Shown here piece by piece: positions 12,145 to 23,830 of a stretch of 64,000 nucleotides of DNA (position 1 is its first letter; each line of letters opens with the position of its first letter). The notes beneath the pieces are model-generated. The model worked only from the letters and a program-made list of their open reading frames with translations, did not search any database and had not been told where the DNA came from. Source of the DNA: Maratus speciosus (lineage: Eukaryota > Arthropoda > Arachnida > Araneae > Salticidae); the NCBI GenBank assembly GCA_963932465.1, contig OZ010800.1:37686352-37750351 (forward strand). Direction: 5' to 3'. Position numbers and translations under genes: made by a program.

Positions 12145-12651
12145 TTTTAATCTTACGATATTTAATGTTTGGGCCTTTTACAAACGTCGTAATTATCACC
12201 TTTAAATGCGTTTCGCGTGGGAAATTTTTTTATTTTAAAGTTTTCGTACTTTTTTAAAGATTAACTAAGATTTTGACGTAACTTTCCTTATTTTCTTATT
12301 TTAACATGTGATTATTAAATTCTTATTTTAAAATTTTCTTACTGTTTGTAAGATTATTGATGTCATTTTCTCTTAAAAGATATAAATTCAGTTATCAATC
12401 TGAAATTGACGAATAAAAAGAAATTTAATAATCCCTATAGTTACAACCTATAATAACAACCTATATAATAACAACCTATAATACCCTATAATAACAACTA
12501 AAGAACGGTAAATTTATTTTGGCTATTTGACCAATTCGTTACGTCCTTCTTTCCACAACACATACGTCAAAGCAAATTCAAAGAATATTTCTGATAGTGT
12601 ATAACTCCTGATTAATTATTTATAAGGAATTAAACAAAAAAGAAAAGAGAG
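12145..12651. other. AT-rich spacer with a short imperfect repeat
   Basis: The only structure here is a short array based on cctataataacaa at about 12440-12500. There is no coding signal. Confidence 0.5.
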
Positions 12652-12659
12652 AATGAGAA

Positions 12660-14986
12660 CAGGGTCGAAACTAGCCTTTTTTGCGCCCGAGGCAAATATG
12701 GATTCCCCCCCCCCCCATCGCATCATGCACAATAAAAGTTTTCGACTTACCCTATGAACAAAAACCTTAAAAAATAAAAATCATTTAATAATAATAAAAA
12801 TTAAAGCAAGCAACATGTAAACAACGCTCGCATAGGATTAACATTAACTTGAGTGTTAAGAATCTACATTAGTTACTCGAAGAAACTGGAACGCTAATGT
12901 TAAACTTATAGGAGCGTTCTTTTTAAAATTTCTCGCATGCATATTAATAGTTTAAAAGGATTTTTTTCTTGTTTAGAATAGTTGAGATTGATTTCTAACA
13001 TTTTAGTGTTTGCTTTTCCGATTTTGATTGTAGATTATTTTTATAAAGTTATGTCACTTTCAATACCGGTTCCAAAATCTAAAAGTATAGTAACGCCAAA
13101 GATCAATCTAAATTATACTTAGACAAAAAAAAAAAAAAAAAAAAAAAAAAACTATTTTAAAATATTGAAATGCAAGCGAGAAATTTGAAAAAGAACGCTC
13201 CGGTGTTTAACATTAGCTTGCGAGTTTCTTTGTATTTCATATACACATATACATTTTTGTATGGAACGACAGACAAAATCTTCATTTGGCGCCCCCTAAG
13301 CCTTTCGTCCTGGAGCCCGGGGGCTTTTTCAAGAAGGCTCACGTTTTGAGCACTTTATCGCCAGAGTAATGGTTGGCGCGGGGATGAATTCAATGCTACG
13401 CACTCACCTTTTCCTTTTTTCCTTACGTCTTACGCGTAGCGAACAGCAACCCCATTCCTTTGCTGAGAGCTTTCTGCTTAAAACAAAGAGCGTTTTCGAA
13501 TTAAATGCCTTTAATTGCATAATATATATACTAATTCAAACATAAGTTATGTTTTTTAGTTCAATAATATTCATTTATTTGACTTGACTTGACTTTATTT
13601 CATTAATTCGCTTCGTTCGAAGAAATTGAGAACGTATTTTATTTTTTAGGAAAAATAAAAACAGACGTAAAGATTTTTTTGTAATAAATATAATTCTATT
13701 GATCACGTTTTTATGACACACTTGAACTTAGTTTTATTAGCATTACTACTGAATTAATTTAGTTTTTTCTTTCTTTCTTTAAGCGGCATAATTGTGTGAG
13801 GTGTTGATTGCATTAATAAAACATATTCTCAGTAAAAAATTTCATTAAAAATTAATTGTTCTTAATTTAATTGCGATTAGACGTTAATAGGAAGTTGAAA
13901 CTAAAATCAATTCGATTATAATTAGATTGAACGATAAATCATAAATAATTTAGCTGTATCCTGCAATTAAATCAATCAGTTAAAATAACTGCAAGTTGAT
14001 GCATGCAATTAAATCAATTACTATTACATTTTAATGCTGTTAAATCTTTATCATTATTTGAGTTTTTGTGAAAAAAACATTGGCCTGCCCCTAGTGCACA
14101 AAATTAAAAATCTTTAAAATTCTTCAGTTTTTTATTTTAAAATTTTTGCCATATTTTTAAATATTATTTCATCCTAGTTGTTTTGTTTGTTATTTTAAAA
14201 TAGTAATTCGTCATATTTGAATAAATCAACTTGATTAATTTGAATTAATTTGACTTGATTAATTTGAATAAATCAATTTGAAAAAAGGCAATTTGAATAA
14301 ATCAAATTGCCTTTTGGCAATTTCTAAACATCCTGGTTGGGGGTGTGATAGGTTTTTTCCCCCTGGTTTAGTCTATTTTCACTCGACTTTGGGTACTGTT
14401 TCTGCAGAATGATTTGGCATTAAATTAATTATATAAGTTCATTTCTGCCACAGGTATTTTTTCTTAAATCTTTGTTTATATGCATCAAAAATGCACTGAA
14501 ACTGCATTAATTCATTTTCCCCATAAATTCATCTTTATATGTAATCAAATATCTAGATTTATGAAGGTAATGAGTCTTTCTTGAACAAGTATGGAATTAA
14601 TAATACCCAATTGAATGGAAATGTAGATTTTTGAGGATATCAAATAATCAAAATTTTAGTCTATATCATCAAAAGTAATAAGGGCCTTTGATAAAACAGA
14701 GTATAAGAGCCCGTAATACAATTTCTTTCGAAGAAGATTTCTTTTCATCTAGAACACATAATTGAAAATATTTCTTTAATTTAGGTAGGACTGTTTTTCT
14801 AAAATATGCTAGTTCGTCTTCCGCCCTTTCGGTTCAAAACAAAACACAAGACAACGATTGATGTTAGAACTGGCTGAACGTTCTCGCTTTCGCCAACTCG
14901 CCAAGGCTGGTGCTGAAAACGTGAGCCTTCTTGAAAAAACAGCCCGGGACACATGTCCCCTCTGAACCCTCCTAGTTTTGGCTCTG
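12660..14986. mobile_element. hAT-like DNA element, 2327 bp, 8-bp target duplication
   Basis: The left terminus CAGGGTCGAAACTAG (12660 on) pairs with the right terminus CAGAGCCAAAACTAG read back from 14986. The element is flanked by a perfect 8-bp direct repeat AATGAGAA (12652-12659 and 14987-14994), the duplication length of the hAT superfamily. Subterminal inverted similarity also exists: ttcaagaaggctcacgtttt near 13330 recurs inverted near 14930. There is no transposase frame. A foldback element (12879-13231) is inserted close to the left end, a 25-base A-run lies inside that, and a perfect 14-bp hairpin occupies 14283-14315. Confidence 0.85.
12879..13231. mobile_element. Foldback MITE, copy A
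   Basis: The left arm (gctaatgttaaac, ggagcgttcttttt, aaatttctcgc) is repeated inverted in the right arm ending at about 13231, with a central part that reads tcactttcaataccggttcc. The same centre (tcactttcaaaaccggttc) is found in the foldback at 49948-50411, so the two are diverged copies of one family. There is no coding capacity. A long A-run at about 13126-13150 lies in the right arm. Confidence 0.7.
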
Positions 14987-14994
14987 AATGAGAA

Positions 14995-16009
14995 ACAAGA
15001 ATCGTTTCAAATTTCTGTCGACGAGGGAATAAAAATAATATACGGGTGTTCTTTATATGCATATCATATTCGAAGTATATACTGTTATTCAAGCATTTTT
15101 ACTATGTCAAAGTGCGAAAAAAACTCATTCTAACAATTTGAGATAAAGAATTTCTCTATTATATAAGGAAATATGAAAATAAAAAATAAAAATAGTCGTG
15201 CATTTCAACAAGTTGCGTTTTTTCAATCATTTTGCTCCCCTATAAGAAAAATTAAAGGTAAAAAACCTTTATTTGAATTGACATAGTTTAAATGGTATTC
15301 TAAATTGAGTATATCGATAGCGGTTGTATATTATTTAAATGATTTAATTTCAACCCATTTTGCATCCTAATTTTTGAATAAAATTTTCAAATGAAATTTT
15401 TCAAAATTTCTGGTGTGAATTCAAGATTAGAACAACACAATTACTTATCTCTGAAAGGGTTAAGAAATCTTGATATGACTCTATAAAGAACTGGTCCTGT
15501 TTCAGAATTAGAATTCGAAATTTGACAAATTATTTTTTTGTTTAATGCTAGTTTTGTATTTCTGTATTTTCAATTGTGATAAACTATATATTAACAGCGT
15601 GCATCTTTCTTCCTAAGCTTTTAAAAATTATTAATTTTTTTAATGGTTTATGTAAAAGATTATGGTTGTTTTTGCTTATTAACTTTTTACTATATAATGC
15701 AGTATTTTAATTCATTCTATTATCTGAAATTTATTTTTTATTTAATCAGAGTTGAAAATAATCCTATTTACAGCAATTTGAATGAACATAAAAAAAAAAT
15801 GCTTATTTATTATTATTGTTATAAATCAGCAGCCCTAAATCTTTTTCCATAATACATAGAAAGTAAATTCTAGCTTATTTGGAAATAGAAAATGCGAACA
15901 AAGTAAAATAAAGAGGAAGTAAAACAATGCTTTTTCAAAATTTAAAATGTTTTGTATTACTTATAGTATTCGCACTGTATTAAAAAATATATATACATTC
16001 TCAACAAAT
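14995..16009. other. AT-rich spacer, nothing identified
   Basis: About 1 kb of low-complexity AT-rich DNA. The ORF at 15643-15852 is AT-driven (rich in Y, F, I, N, K) and I do not regard it as a gene. Confidence 0.5.
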
Positions 16010-17050
16010 TTTGCACTTAAAAAAATTGGTGCGATCGCAGTTTACTCTCCTTCTTGGCGCAATTTTCAAAAATCGCCAAATTGGCGCATTTTCGCGTACT
16101 AACTCCCGGAGCGCTGCAACATCCGGGAGAGAGTACGCAAAATTATTGTTTTCTCTTCTCGTATGTTTTGAAACAAGTACCTATCTAGACAAATGCTTAA
16201 AATGTGAAAATAGATATTCGATCAGTCATTTTTCTCTTATTTTAACCTGTATTTTTGAGTAAAAATAATACATAAAATTTCAAATTTTTTCGAAATACAT
16301 TTAAAAAAAAATACATTTCATATTTTTTAAAATACATTTTATAAAATATACCTAAAAACAAAACTTTCACTTACCCAAATTATTAAAAAAGAGCGTTTGT
16401 TAACAGTAATGGGAGCAAAACAATGTTTTTTTTTTTTTTTATCAGAGGGTCCCTTTTTTTTTAAATCAGGGGGGCTACCGCCCCCCTGAACCCCCCGTTT
16501 TTTTATTCATAATTTTACTTTGTGCTCTAGGATGTCATTCAAAAGCATCACTCAATCTGTCACTTTTAGTCATAGCTTGGAACAATCAACCTTTCTTTCG
16601 TACATAATTCAATCAATGCTCAAAAATACAGGTAAAAATAAAAGAAAAATAACTGATCGAATATTTATTCTCACCTATCAAGCATTTATCCAGATAAGTA
16701 CTTGTTTCAAAATACACAAGATTGAGAAAACAAATAATAAAAACGCGCGACTGCGACACAAAGTGACAACTCTTCAACGGAAAATCCACTGCAGCAATAT
16801 CAACGTTTTTCTAAACAAATTCAAAATGTTCCTTGATTCTCTTCTTTGTCCAATAAGAAAGCCTTTTACAAAAAAAATAAGCTCCCAATTCGGTCCAATT
16901 AGAAAGCAGCTTTAAAAACAAGGAGTTTAACCATCAACTCTCTCCGGAGAAATCTTAGGGTTGCCATATTTTGTGACGTGTCCGAGGAGCAGCCCGATTA
17001 CCACATTGGCGCAGTTATCGAAGGAGATTGGCGAAGGAGAGTATATTGCG
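16010..17050. mobile_element. Foldback element, ~1.04 kb
   Basis: Two inverted arms are visible: left about 16030-16262 (ctctccttcttggcgcaa, tttgaaacaagtacctatc, tcgatcagtcatttttct) and right about 16617-17045, which carries the same motifs in reverse complement. The middle holds a perfect 9-bp hairpin in a C/G-rich stretch (16467-16488, caggggggc / gcccccctg, loop tacc). The ORF at 16520-16915 lies across the right arm and is not convincing as a protein. Confidence 0.65.
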
Positions 17051-17559
17051 AATTAACCAAAAAATTATCATTTACGGAAGATATTTAATTAACACACACA
17101 CACAAAAAAAAATCGAAATATTTATTTTGTAAAAGAAACCTTCTTTAATCTATGATACAGTAAAAATGTTTTTTTTTATTTAGATACTGATACGATTTGA
17201 TTTGAAATAATGGAATCAGCTGTTGAAAGTTAAATAAAATTTGTAACATCACAATTTGATATTAGATAAATTAGTATGCGCATAAGTAGAATGATTTAAA
17301 GGATGAACAAGAATATGTTTAACATCCTTTTAGATAAAAATAAGTTAGTAACGTAATGATAAACAATACTAACAGTAATAAATACTATGCGGCCCTGACA
17401 AAGACCCTACTAAAGTCATTTCCTCCCTTCCATCTACATTTATCACTGACTATTCTGGTTACCAGTGATAATAAAACACAAATGATACGATACCAGACAA
17501 ATTATGTCACTTGATTTGTTTTTTTTTTAAAAGGAAAGTAGCAATGAGTGAGTTTGAAA
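17051..17559. other. AT-rich spacer, nothing identified
   Basis: I see no coding frame, terminal repeat or tandem structure here. Confidence 0.45.
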
Positions 17560-17990
17560 ACACGCCTAAGAAAGAGGTTGAGTGCTGACATTGTGACATT
17601 CACTTTATTCAGTAATACAAAAGCAGTTCTTAATGAACGGCTTTTATTGAGACACAAAGAGTTTCTCACTAGTATGAATTATAAGTACAAAATGCTTGAA
17701 AAATATAAATATTATTTTATAGTGAATATTTTCTGGTGTGAGATGAATATTTAAATTTCAAATATGTGGAAAATATAGTGGATAGTGTATATTTTTGTTA
17801 TTTTAGTAACATTTCTGTTTTCCAATGTAGACGCACTGGTGCATTTAGGTAAATGATAACAGTAGACTGTACAATAATAGATTTATTTAGTGCCTATTAT
17901 TAACGTTTTTAAGATTAAACGTATTTCAATTTAAAATCTTTTAGAAAAAATATCAATTTTGTGAACGTTTTGATTTGAAAAACATTTCAT
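17560..17990 (+). repeat. Dispersed repeat, copy 1 (second copy 42250-42690)
   Basis: Segments such as tatctggtgtga/ttctggtgtgag, cactggtgcattta, aacagtaga and tatcaattttgtgaac occur in the same order and orientation here and at 42250-42690. By eye the copies are clearly homologous but diverged. I cannot classify the repeat; the reading frame 17548-17754 inside it is too short and AT-driven to interpret. Confidence 0.55.
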
Positions 17991-18017
17991 ACTTTATGTT
18001 ACATCGAAAACCTTTAA

Positions 18018-18573
18018 CCCCTTAACGGTCGCTTAATATTTGGAAAAACCATCTAAAAAGTACCTATTTTTTATTACAGAAATTGAATAATGTAAAATAG
18101 GCAATTAGTTTTTTTTAAGGTGAAAAAAAAAAAAGATGTTATAGAACAAATTCACATTTGTGGAAAAGCCATCATGCGAAAATTCTGTGTTTTAATGTTT
18201 CTTTTACACCATACAAATTAATGCGAATAAGACCTTTATTTTTCACATCTTAGATCTTTATTTATCATCATCAAACAAATTTTTACAAATAATATTTGAA
18301 ATAACATAATATGTATTAAATTTTTATTATTAATATTTATTTTTAGTGTGATATATTTCGAAACATGCAATACAAAGTACAACATCACAATCAGTGACAA
18401 AAACCAAACCCAAAAGCTAATATTCAAAGACTTCACACGGAAATGCCAGTTAAGCTTTTCTCTTTTCAGAAGTTTTTTCCAGAAATAAATCTTCAGCCCA
18501 GAAATATGATGGGCACGAGAAATAACGAACGACACCTCAGTCCGTGATATTGACGGGAGCGAGAATTAGGGGG
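18018..18573. mobile_element. piggyBac-like MITE, 556 bp, TTAA flanks
   Basis: TTAA lies at both ends (18014-18017 and 18574-18577). The termini are CCCCTTAACGGTCGC on the left and CCCCCTAATTCTCGC read inward from the right, a C-rich start directly after TTAA as in piggyBac-like elements. No transposase is present; the minus ORF 18236-18535 has no piggyBac motif that I can see. Confidence 0.7.
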
Positions 18574-18611
18574 TTAATGCATCACTAAAAAAAACAACGT
18601 TTGAACAGACT

Positions 18612-18877
18612 GTGGTGAGTTGCGTAATAAAATATGTTGTACGATGTTCATTGCTTGAATAAAGACTCCAATTAATCAACAACAACAATTTAATAAATAA
18701 AAATTAACGAAAAGAATGCCGATCCTTTGTTGCACGGCTTACAGTATAGCAGACACAAGTTACAACAGCGCCACACTTCTGAATCATAACATCAACTAGA
18801 AGTGGAAGTAGAAGTGTTTTTTACTGTGCTTGTAGCGCCATTTGTTGAACACACCAGGGAGGATGGACACATCACCA
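18612..18877 (-). repeat. Gypsy 3' LTR
   Basis: This is one of a pair of LTRs (other copy 23019-23295). On the minus strand it begins TGGTGATGTG and ends CTCACCACA. It is 266 bp and lacks an 11-bp segment that the other LTR has (after cacact). It differs otherwise at 3 positions by my alignment. On the minus strand it is preceded by the purine-rich tract CTGGGGGGGATACTCTA (18878-18894), a good polypurine-tract candidate. Confidence 0.92.
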
Positions 18878-19060
18878 TAGAGTATCCCCCCCAGTGAACA
18901 AGGTGAACGATAAAATGCAAGAGAGTAATACAATATATGAAATATTATAAATGCTTGATACAATGTAATAATAATAATACAGAAATAATACAAAGCAGAA
19001 ATACAAAATCAATATTCAATACAATAATACGAACTATATAAAATATTATGTACAAATGTG

Positions 19061-22000
19061 CTATATTACATATTCAGTAACCAAATGTTTAGGAAAGGTG
19101 ACTTTTCGTACAGAACGAGTAGTAGGTTGTTTATCAATGGGTGTCGGTTCAGTTGGTACCTCTGGAACAGGAACAGAATTATCTGTAACAACAGTGTCTG
19201 ACAATCGATAGGCGGGTTTAACGCGATCAATCGAAACTGTTGTTTTTCTGCCATTAATGTCAATAATAAGGTTTTTGGGAATTCTGTTAATGACAAGGTG
19301 AGGTCCAGTGTATGGTGGTGTTAGAGGACGAAGTATTTTGTCTGATCTTAAAAATACGTGTGTGCAAGTTGACAATGAGGGATTTACAAAATTTTTGAAG
19401 TGCCATGTGAGGAAGTGGCAGTGGGATTTAATCGCCGCATTGTTTCGACTAAGTTAGACACATAGTTGGGATCAATTGGTCGGTCAATTTGTTCTTTTTC
19501 TGTTATAAGATCAGAGGGTAATCTTAATGTTGTACCATATACTAATTGCGCAGGCGTTGCATTAATGTCATTTTTGAGAGCTGAGCGTAAACCTAGGAGA
19601 ACAATTGGAAGAATGTCAGTCCATTTAGTGTTATTGTGTGCCTTAAGAGCATCTTTTAAATGTCTGTGATAACGTTCCAAAATTCCATTTGCCTGGGGAT
19701 GATATGGCGAAGTTCGAATCCGATTGCAACCTATGATGCGCAGAAGTTCCTGAAGCAAGGTGGATTCAAAATTACGGCCTTGATCTGTGGTGATAGTGAC
19801 TGGGCATCCAAATCTAGAGATCCAAACCTTCAATAAGAGCGCGAGCAGTTGTTTCCGCAGTCATATCACTTGTCGGAATGACTTCAGGCCATCTGGTAAA
19901 TCGATCAATGATTGTTAAACAATATTGATTACCATCAGATGGGGAAAAGGGACCAATGAAGTCTAGATGAATGTGGGCAAAACGGGCATCAGGTAGGGTG
20001 AATGTACCAACAGGAGATTTTGTGTGCTGTGTTATTCTGGCTCTTTGGCAATTATCACAGCTACGAACCATGGATTTAATATCCTTATGCATGCCAGGCC
20101 ATACGAATCTTTTAGAAATTAAGTTAATAGAAGCTGACATACCGGGATGTGAGAAGAAATGCAAATTCTCAAAAACAAGTTGTCGCATACTTTGAGGAAC
20201 AAATGGACGGGGATGTTCTTGAGACATGTCACAGTATAAAGAGATATCCTCAAGAGGAAAGTAATGTTTTTCTAATTTTAAGGATGTAGTATTAGATTGC
20301 AAAAGTTTTTGAAGTTCCTCATCAGTTGATTGAGCTGAAACAAATTCTTTAAAATCAAGTACAGACGGAGAAATTTGATTGATTTCGATGCGAGATAGTG
20401 CATCGGCAACATGATTTTCTGAACCTTTTGTATACCGGATATCGGTAGAAAATTGCGATATATAACCAAGGTGACGTAGTTGTCGAGGGCTGCATTTTTC
20501 AGGATTTTGTTTAAAGGCATAAATTAAGGGTTTCTGATCAGTATAAATTATGAAATTTCTGCCTTCAAGCAGGTGTCGAAATTTTCTTATACTGGAATAT
20601 ATGGCATATAATTCGCGGTCATAGGTCGACCAGTTTTTCTGAGACTTATTTAGTTTGCCTGAATAAAATGCAATAGGTTCCCATTGATTGTCAGACATTT
20701 GCATGACAGAGCCACCAACTGCGACATTTGATGCATCAACCCATAAACTTAATTGAGCACCGGGAATAGGATGTCGTAGAAGCGTTGCCTGAGAAATCGC
20801 TTCTTTAGATGCCGTAAATGAAAGATTTGCTTCCTCGTCCCATTGTAATGGTTCATTTGAAACCTTGGAACGAGGATGTTTCTTTTTATTTTTGTGGCCT
20901 TCTAGAAATTTGACAAGGGGTGCTAAAATGTTAGCAGCTCTGGGAATGAATCGCCTATAAAAGTTGAATATGCCTAAGTATCTACGCAGCTGAGTAAGAG
21001 TTGCAGGTCTTGGAAATTTTAAAATGGCTTCAACACGATCAGAAAGAGGTGAAAGACCATCTTGAGATATTTTAAAGCCTAAAAATTCCAATGAGGGAAC
21101 GCCAAATGTGCATTTAGAAGGCTTAATCGTAAGACCATAACTATCAAGTCTAGAAAATAGAGCCTTAAGATGTTCGATGTGCTCTTCGAGAGATTTTGAT
21201 GCAACTAAAATATCATCAACAAAAGCATAAACAGCTGGCAAATTTCGAATTACTTCATCAATAAATATCTGAAATGTGCTCGAAGCATTGCACAAACCAA
21301 ATTGTATCCGAGTGCTCTCGAAGAGTCCGAAAGGTGTACGTACCGAAAGCCGTTTTATGAATATCCTCGGGAGCAATCGGGATTTGATGGAAAGCTTTAA
21401 CCAAATCTAAATGAGAAAATATTGTGGTTCCATGCAATTCACTAGTAAAATCAACGATACTGGGAATGGGACATTTATCTTTTTTAGTTTGGGCATTTAG
21501 TGCTCTAAAGTTGCCAACTGGACGCCAGTCATCGCTGTTTTTCTTTGGAACCATGTGCAGTGGCGAAGCGTAATGGCTGTTGGATGGGCGCATGTGTCCT
21601 AAATCCAACATGTGCTGGAATTCCATTTTCGCTATTTTTAGACGATCAGGAGCAAGACGACGTGGTTTAGTATATACCGGAGGGCCAAAAGTATCAATAT
21701 GATGCATAACTGAATGTTTAACAATTTGGTTTGGGCAAGGAGATTTAATGATGTTTGGGTATGCACTTAAAATTTTAGAAAATATATCATCATTTATAAT
21801 AGATTTAACAGAAAATATATCTGAAGTATGTACAACACAATGCGAATTTAAAGTAGTATTATTATCAAATAAAGAATGTTTTCTAAGATCTGGCTTTAAG
21901 TTAAAATAATGTAAAAAATCAGCACCTATAATGGGGGTGGAAACATTACACACATAAAAGGGATAAACAAATTGCTTCCTTAAACCCAGATCTATAGATA

Positions 22001-22247
22001 ATAACTTACGCTTGTACACATTAATTAATGTGCCATTTGCAGCAACAAACGTTTGAATTGGCGGAGTCATTTTGTCTGATTTCGTTGCTGGAATTAAGGA
22101 ACAATCACTTCCAGTGTCCACTAAAAATTGTAAATGACTTTTGCGGTCGCGCACAAATAGACGACGAGAAGTGGTAGGTGAGGCGTATGTCGCCGCTACG
22201 ACTGGTCGTTGTCGTTTCCCGACGAAAAGGTACATGGTGGTACACAC
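19061..22247 (-). pseudogene. Gypsy pol (protease, RT, RNase H, integrase), frameshifted
   Basis: Pol is spread over four minus-strand frames. 22247-21258 holds protease (DTGSD, residues 44-48) and the RT start ([18 protein letters not shown] with D281). 21376-19814 continues RT (FVDD at 52-55), RNase H (WVDAS; YTDQKPL), the integrase HHCC finger (CDNCQRAR) and first catalytic Asp (HLDFIGPF). 19833-19384 holds the second Asp (TTDQGRNFES) and the Glu region (HPQANGILERYHR). 19375-19061 is the integrase C-terminal tail. Frame changes fall near 21340, 19830 and 19390. Pol lies in the -1 frame relative to gag and overlaps it by 52 bp (22196-22247), compatible with programmed -1 frameshifting, whereas the other three changes look like mutations or sequence errors. 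The domain order and FVDD/YTDQ motifs identify Ty3/gypsy. Confidence 0.92.
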
Positions 22248-22948
22248 TTTTTGGCTTTTGAGTCGAATTTCTTATGATACCAGCAAAAGTTTTTAAAAGC
22301 GGGGCTCTTCTGCCGAAAATGAGGTCGAGGTCGGGTTCGTGATTGACTCCTCGAACGCCGCAAAGAACTCACCTCTTCACGTAAAAGTTTCAGTTCTTTT
22401 AACAATTCTGAATTTACTTGGGAGGGGCTGGTTGTAACACTGCTTACCTGTGGAGGGCCTGAGATATCCAGAATTTTGTCAGCAATTTCTGCAGCTTTCA
22501 CTGGTGTAAGTTCTTGGATGGATGCCAAAATAGACTGCGCATTAGAAAGCAATTGTGACAAAAACAATTCCAATAAAAGTGTGTCGGACACTTTGTGGTT
22601 TTCAGCTCTACGTTGCATAACGCGAAGAAGCTCAGAAGGTTTGCGATCGCCTAGTTGCTCACCAGCTAATAGTCGGCGAATTTCTTGCGATTTCGTTTCA
22701 CCACAACGCAATATGATTTCATCTTTTAGCTTCTTGAAAGGATCTGTACCATCGGGAGAGAGGATGACGTCACGAACTATCATCGCTATGTCCGCTGGTA
22801 GATGTGAAACACAATAGTTATATTTCGTTTTTGAATCAGTTATTGGTTTCGGCACTGCTAATTCAAATGTGGATTCAACCATAGTAAACCACAAAGCAGG
22901 ATCAGTTGGAATAAAAATAGGAATTTTTACCGCGGATACTTCAGCCAT
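22196..22948 (-). CDS. Gypsy gag-like protein (250 aa)
   Basis: This intact minus frame starts at ATG 22948 ([10 protein letters not shown]), about 70 bp downstream of the 5' LTR, the normal place for gag. It contains the [10 protein letters not shown] / YNYCVSHLP region seen in gag proteins of animal gypsy elements, a helical region with [16 protein letters not shown], a basic stretch ([17 protein letters not shown], about residues 198-214), and a C-terminal C..H..C..C cluster (CWYHKKF to CVPPC) instead of a standard CCHC knuckle. It would assemble RNA-containing particles. It ends 52 bp inside the start of the pol frame. Confidence 0.82.
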   Translation of the reverse strand: MAEVSAVKIPIFIPTDPALWFTMVESTFELAVPKPITDSKTKYNYCVSHLPADIAMIVRDVILSPDGTDPFKKLKDEIILRCGETKSQEIRRLLAGEQLGDRKPSELLRVMQRRAENHKVSDTLLLELFLSQLLSNAQSILASIQELTPVKAAEIADKILDISGPPQVSSVTTSPSQVNSELLKELKLLREEVSSLRRSRSQSRTRPRPHFRQKSPAFKNFCWYHKKFDSKAKKCVPPCTFSSGNDNDQS

Positions 22949-23018
22949 GATGAATCGAAACTGGATACTGGAAACAAAGGAAAAACGAAACTACAAGTTT
23001 TTGTCCGGTAGTCACCAA

Positions 23019-23295
23019 TGTGGTGAGTTGCGTAGTAAAATATGTTGTACGATGTTCATTGCTTGAATAAAGACTCCAATTAATCAACAACAACAATTTA
23101 ATAAATAAAAATTAACGAAAAGAATGCCGATCCTTTGTTGCACGGCTTACAGTATAGCAGACGCAAGTTACAACAGCGCCACACTGGGCTTTGCTTCTGA
23201 ATCATAACATCAACTAGAAGTGGAAGTAGAAGTGTTTTTTACTGTGCTTGTAGCGCCATTTGTTGAACACACCAGGGAAGATGGACACATCACCA
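23019..23295 (-). repeat. Gypsy 5' LTR
   Basis: 277-bp partner of the LTR at 18612-18877, carrying the 11-bp segment missing there. It is followed outward by only 11 bp before the target duplication of the P-like element begins at 23307. Confidence 0.92.
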
Positions 23296-23306
23296 TAAAA
23301 GCCAAG

Positions 23307-23314
23307 ACCTAGAC
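23307..23314 (+). repeat. Target duplication of the P-like element, left copy
   Basis: The octamer acctagac lies directly outside the left inverted terminus and recurs at 41002-41009 outside the right one. If the leading T of the termini is counted as element, the duplication is the 7-mer cctagac. P elements duplicate 8 bp and favour sites ending in AGAC. Confidence 0.7.
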
Positions 23315-23434
23315 TACAGTGTCTAGAAGTAAATAGTGTGGAAATCGCTAATACCGGTATAGCTTTCGAACGCATCCAAAAAATTACATTTTCTTAGGTG
23401 GCGCTGCCGTCAAATTTATTGCGTGAATGCGTAT

Positions 23435-23830
23435 GTTTTGTTTTGGTTTTCTTTTTGTTGTGAACATTTTTAGCGTTATATACAGCGTCTACAATTATTA
23501 GAAATTCATGTGAAAACATGTAAATGTATCGAAAATGATGTAAAAACGAGATTCTCATAGTTTTGTTGGTTGTGTTACATAATACAAGAATAGCAAACTG
23601 TCTATTTTCGGTGTACCTAAAAATCAATAGGTTTTGTTTTGGTTTTCTTTTTGTTGTAAACACTTTTAGCGTTATGTATAGCGTCTACAAATATTGGAAA
23701 ATTATGTGAAAATATGTAAAATTTATCGAAAATGATGAAAAAACGAGATTCTCATTGTTTTGTTCCCGGCTGTGTTACACAATACAAGAACAGCAAGCTG
23801 TCTATTTTCGGTGTACCTAAAAATCAATTT
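23435..23830 (+). repeat. 196-bp tandem duplication of the transposase 5' end
   Basis: Copy 1 (about 23435-23628) and copy 2 (about 23631-23828) both contain gttttgttttggtttt, the untranslated leader, the tcgaaaatgatg start region and the first 30 or so codons down to ggtgtacctaaaaatcaat. In copy 1 the start is followed at once by TAA (atgatgtaa), and three bases are missing in the first cysteine region, so only copy 2 can serve as the translation start. Confidence 0.88.

Larger units (their letters stand above)
18612..23295 (-). mobile_element. Ty3/gypsy LTR retrotransposon, 4.7 kb
   Basis: Two LTRs bracket gag and pol frames in the order gag, protease, RT, RNase H, integrase, which defines gypsy. 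LTR divergence is about 3 substitutions in 266 aligned sites, so insertion was recent, yet pol carries at least three frame breaks. The sequence following the 5' LTR (minus strand TTGGTGACTACCGGAC, from 23018 down) is in the primer-binding-site position. No clear target duplication is visible: the flanks are cagac before 18612 and taaaa after 23295. Confidence 0.92.

Noticed and set aside
18236..18535. 99-codon minus ORF inside the piggyBac-like MITE, considered as transposase
   Set aside because: No DDD-type motif or cysteine-rich tail; composition is AT-driven.
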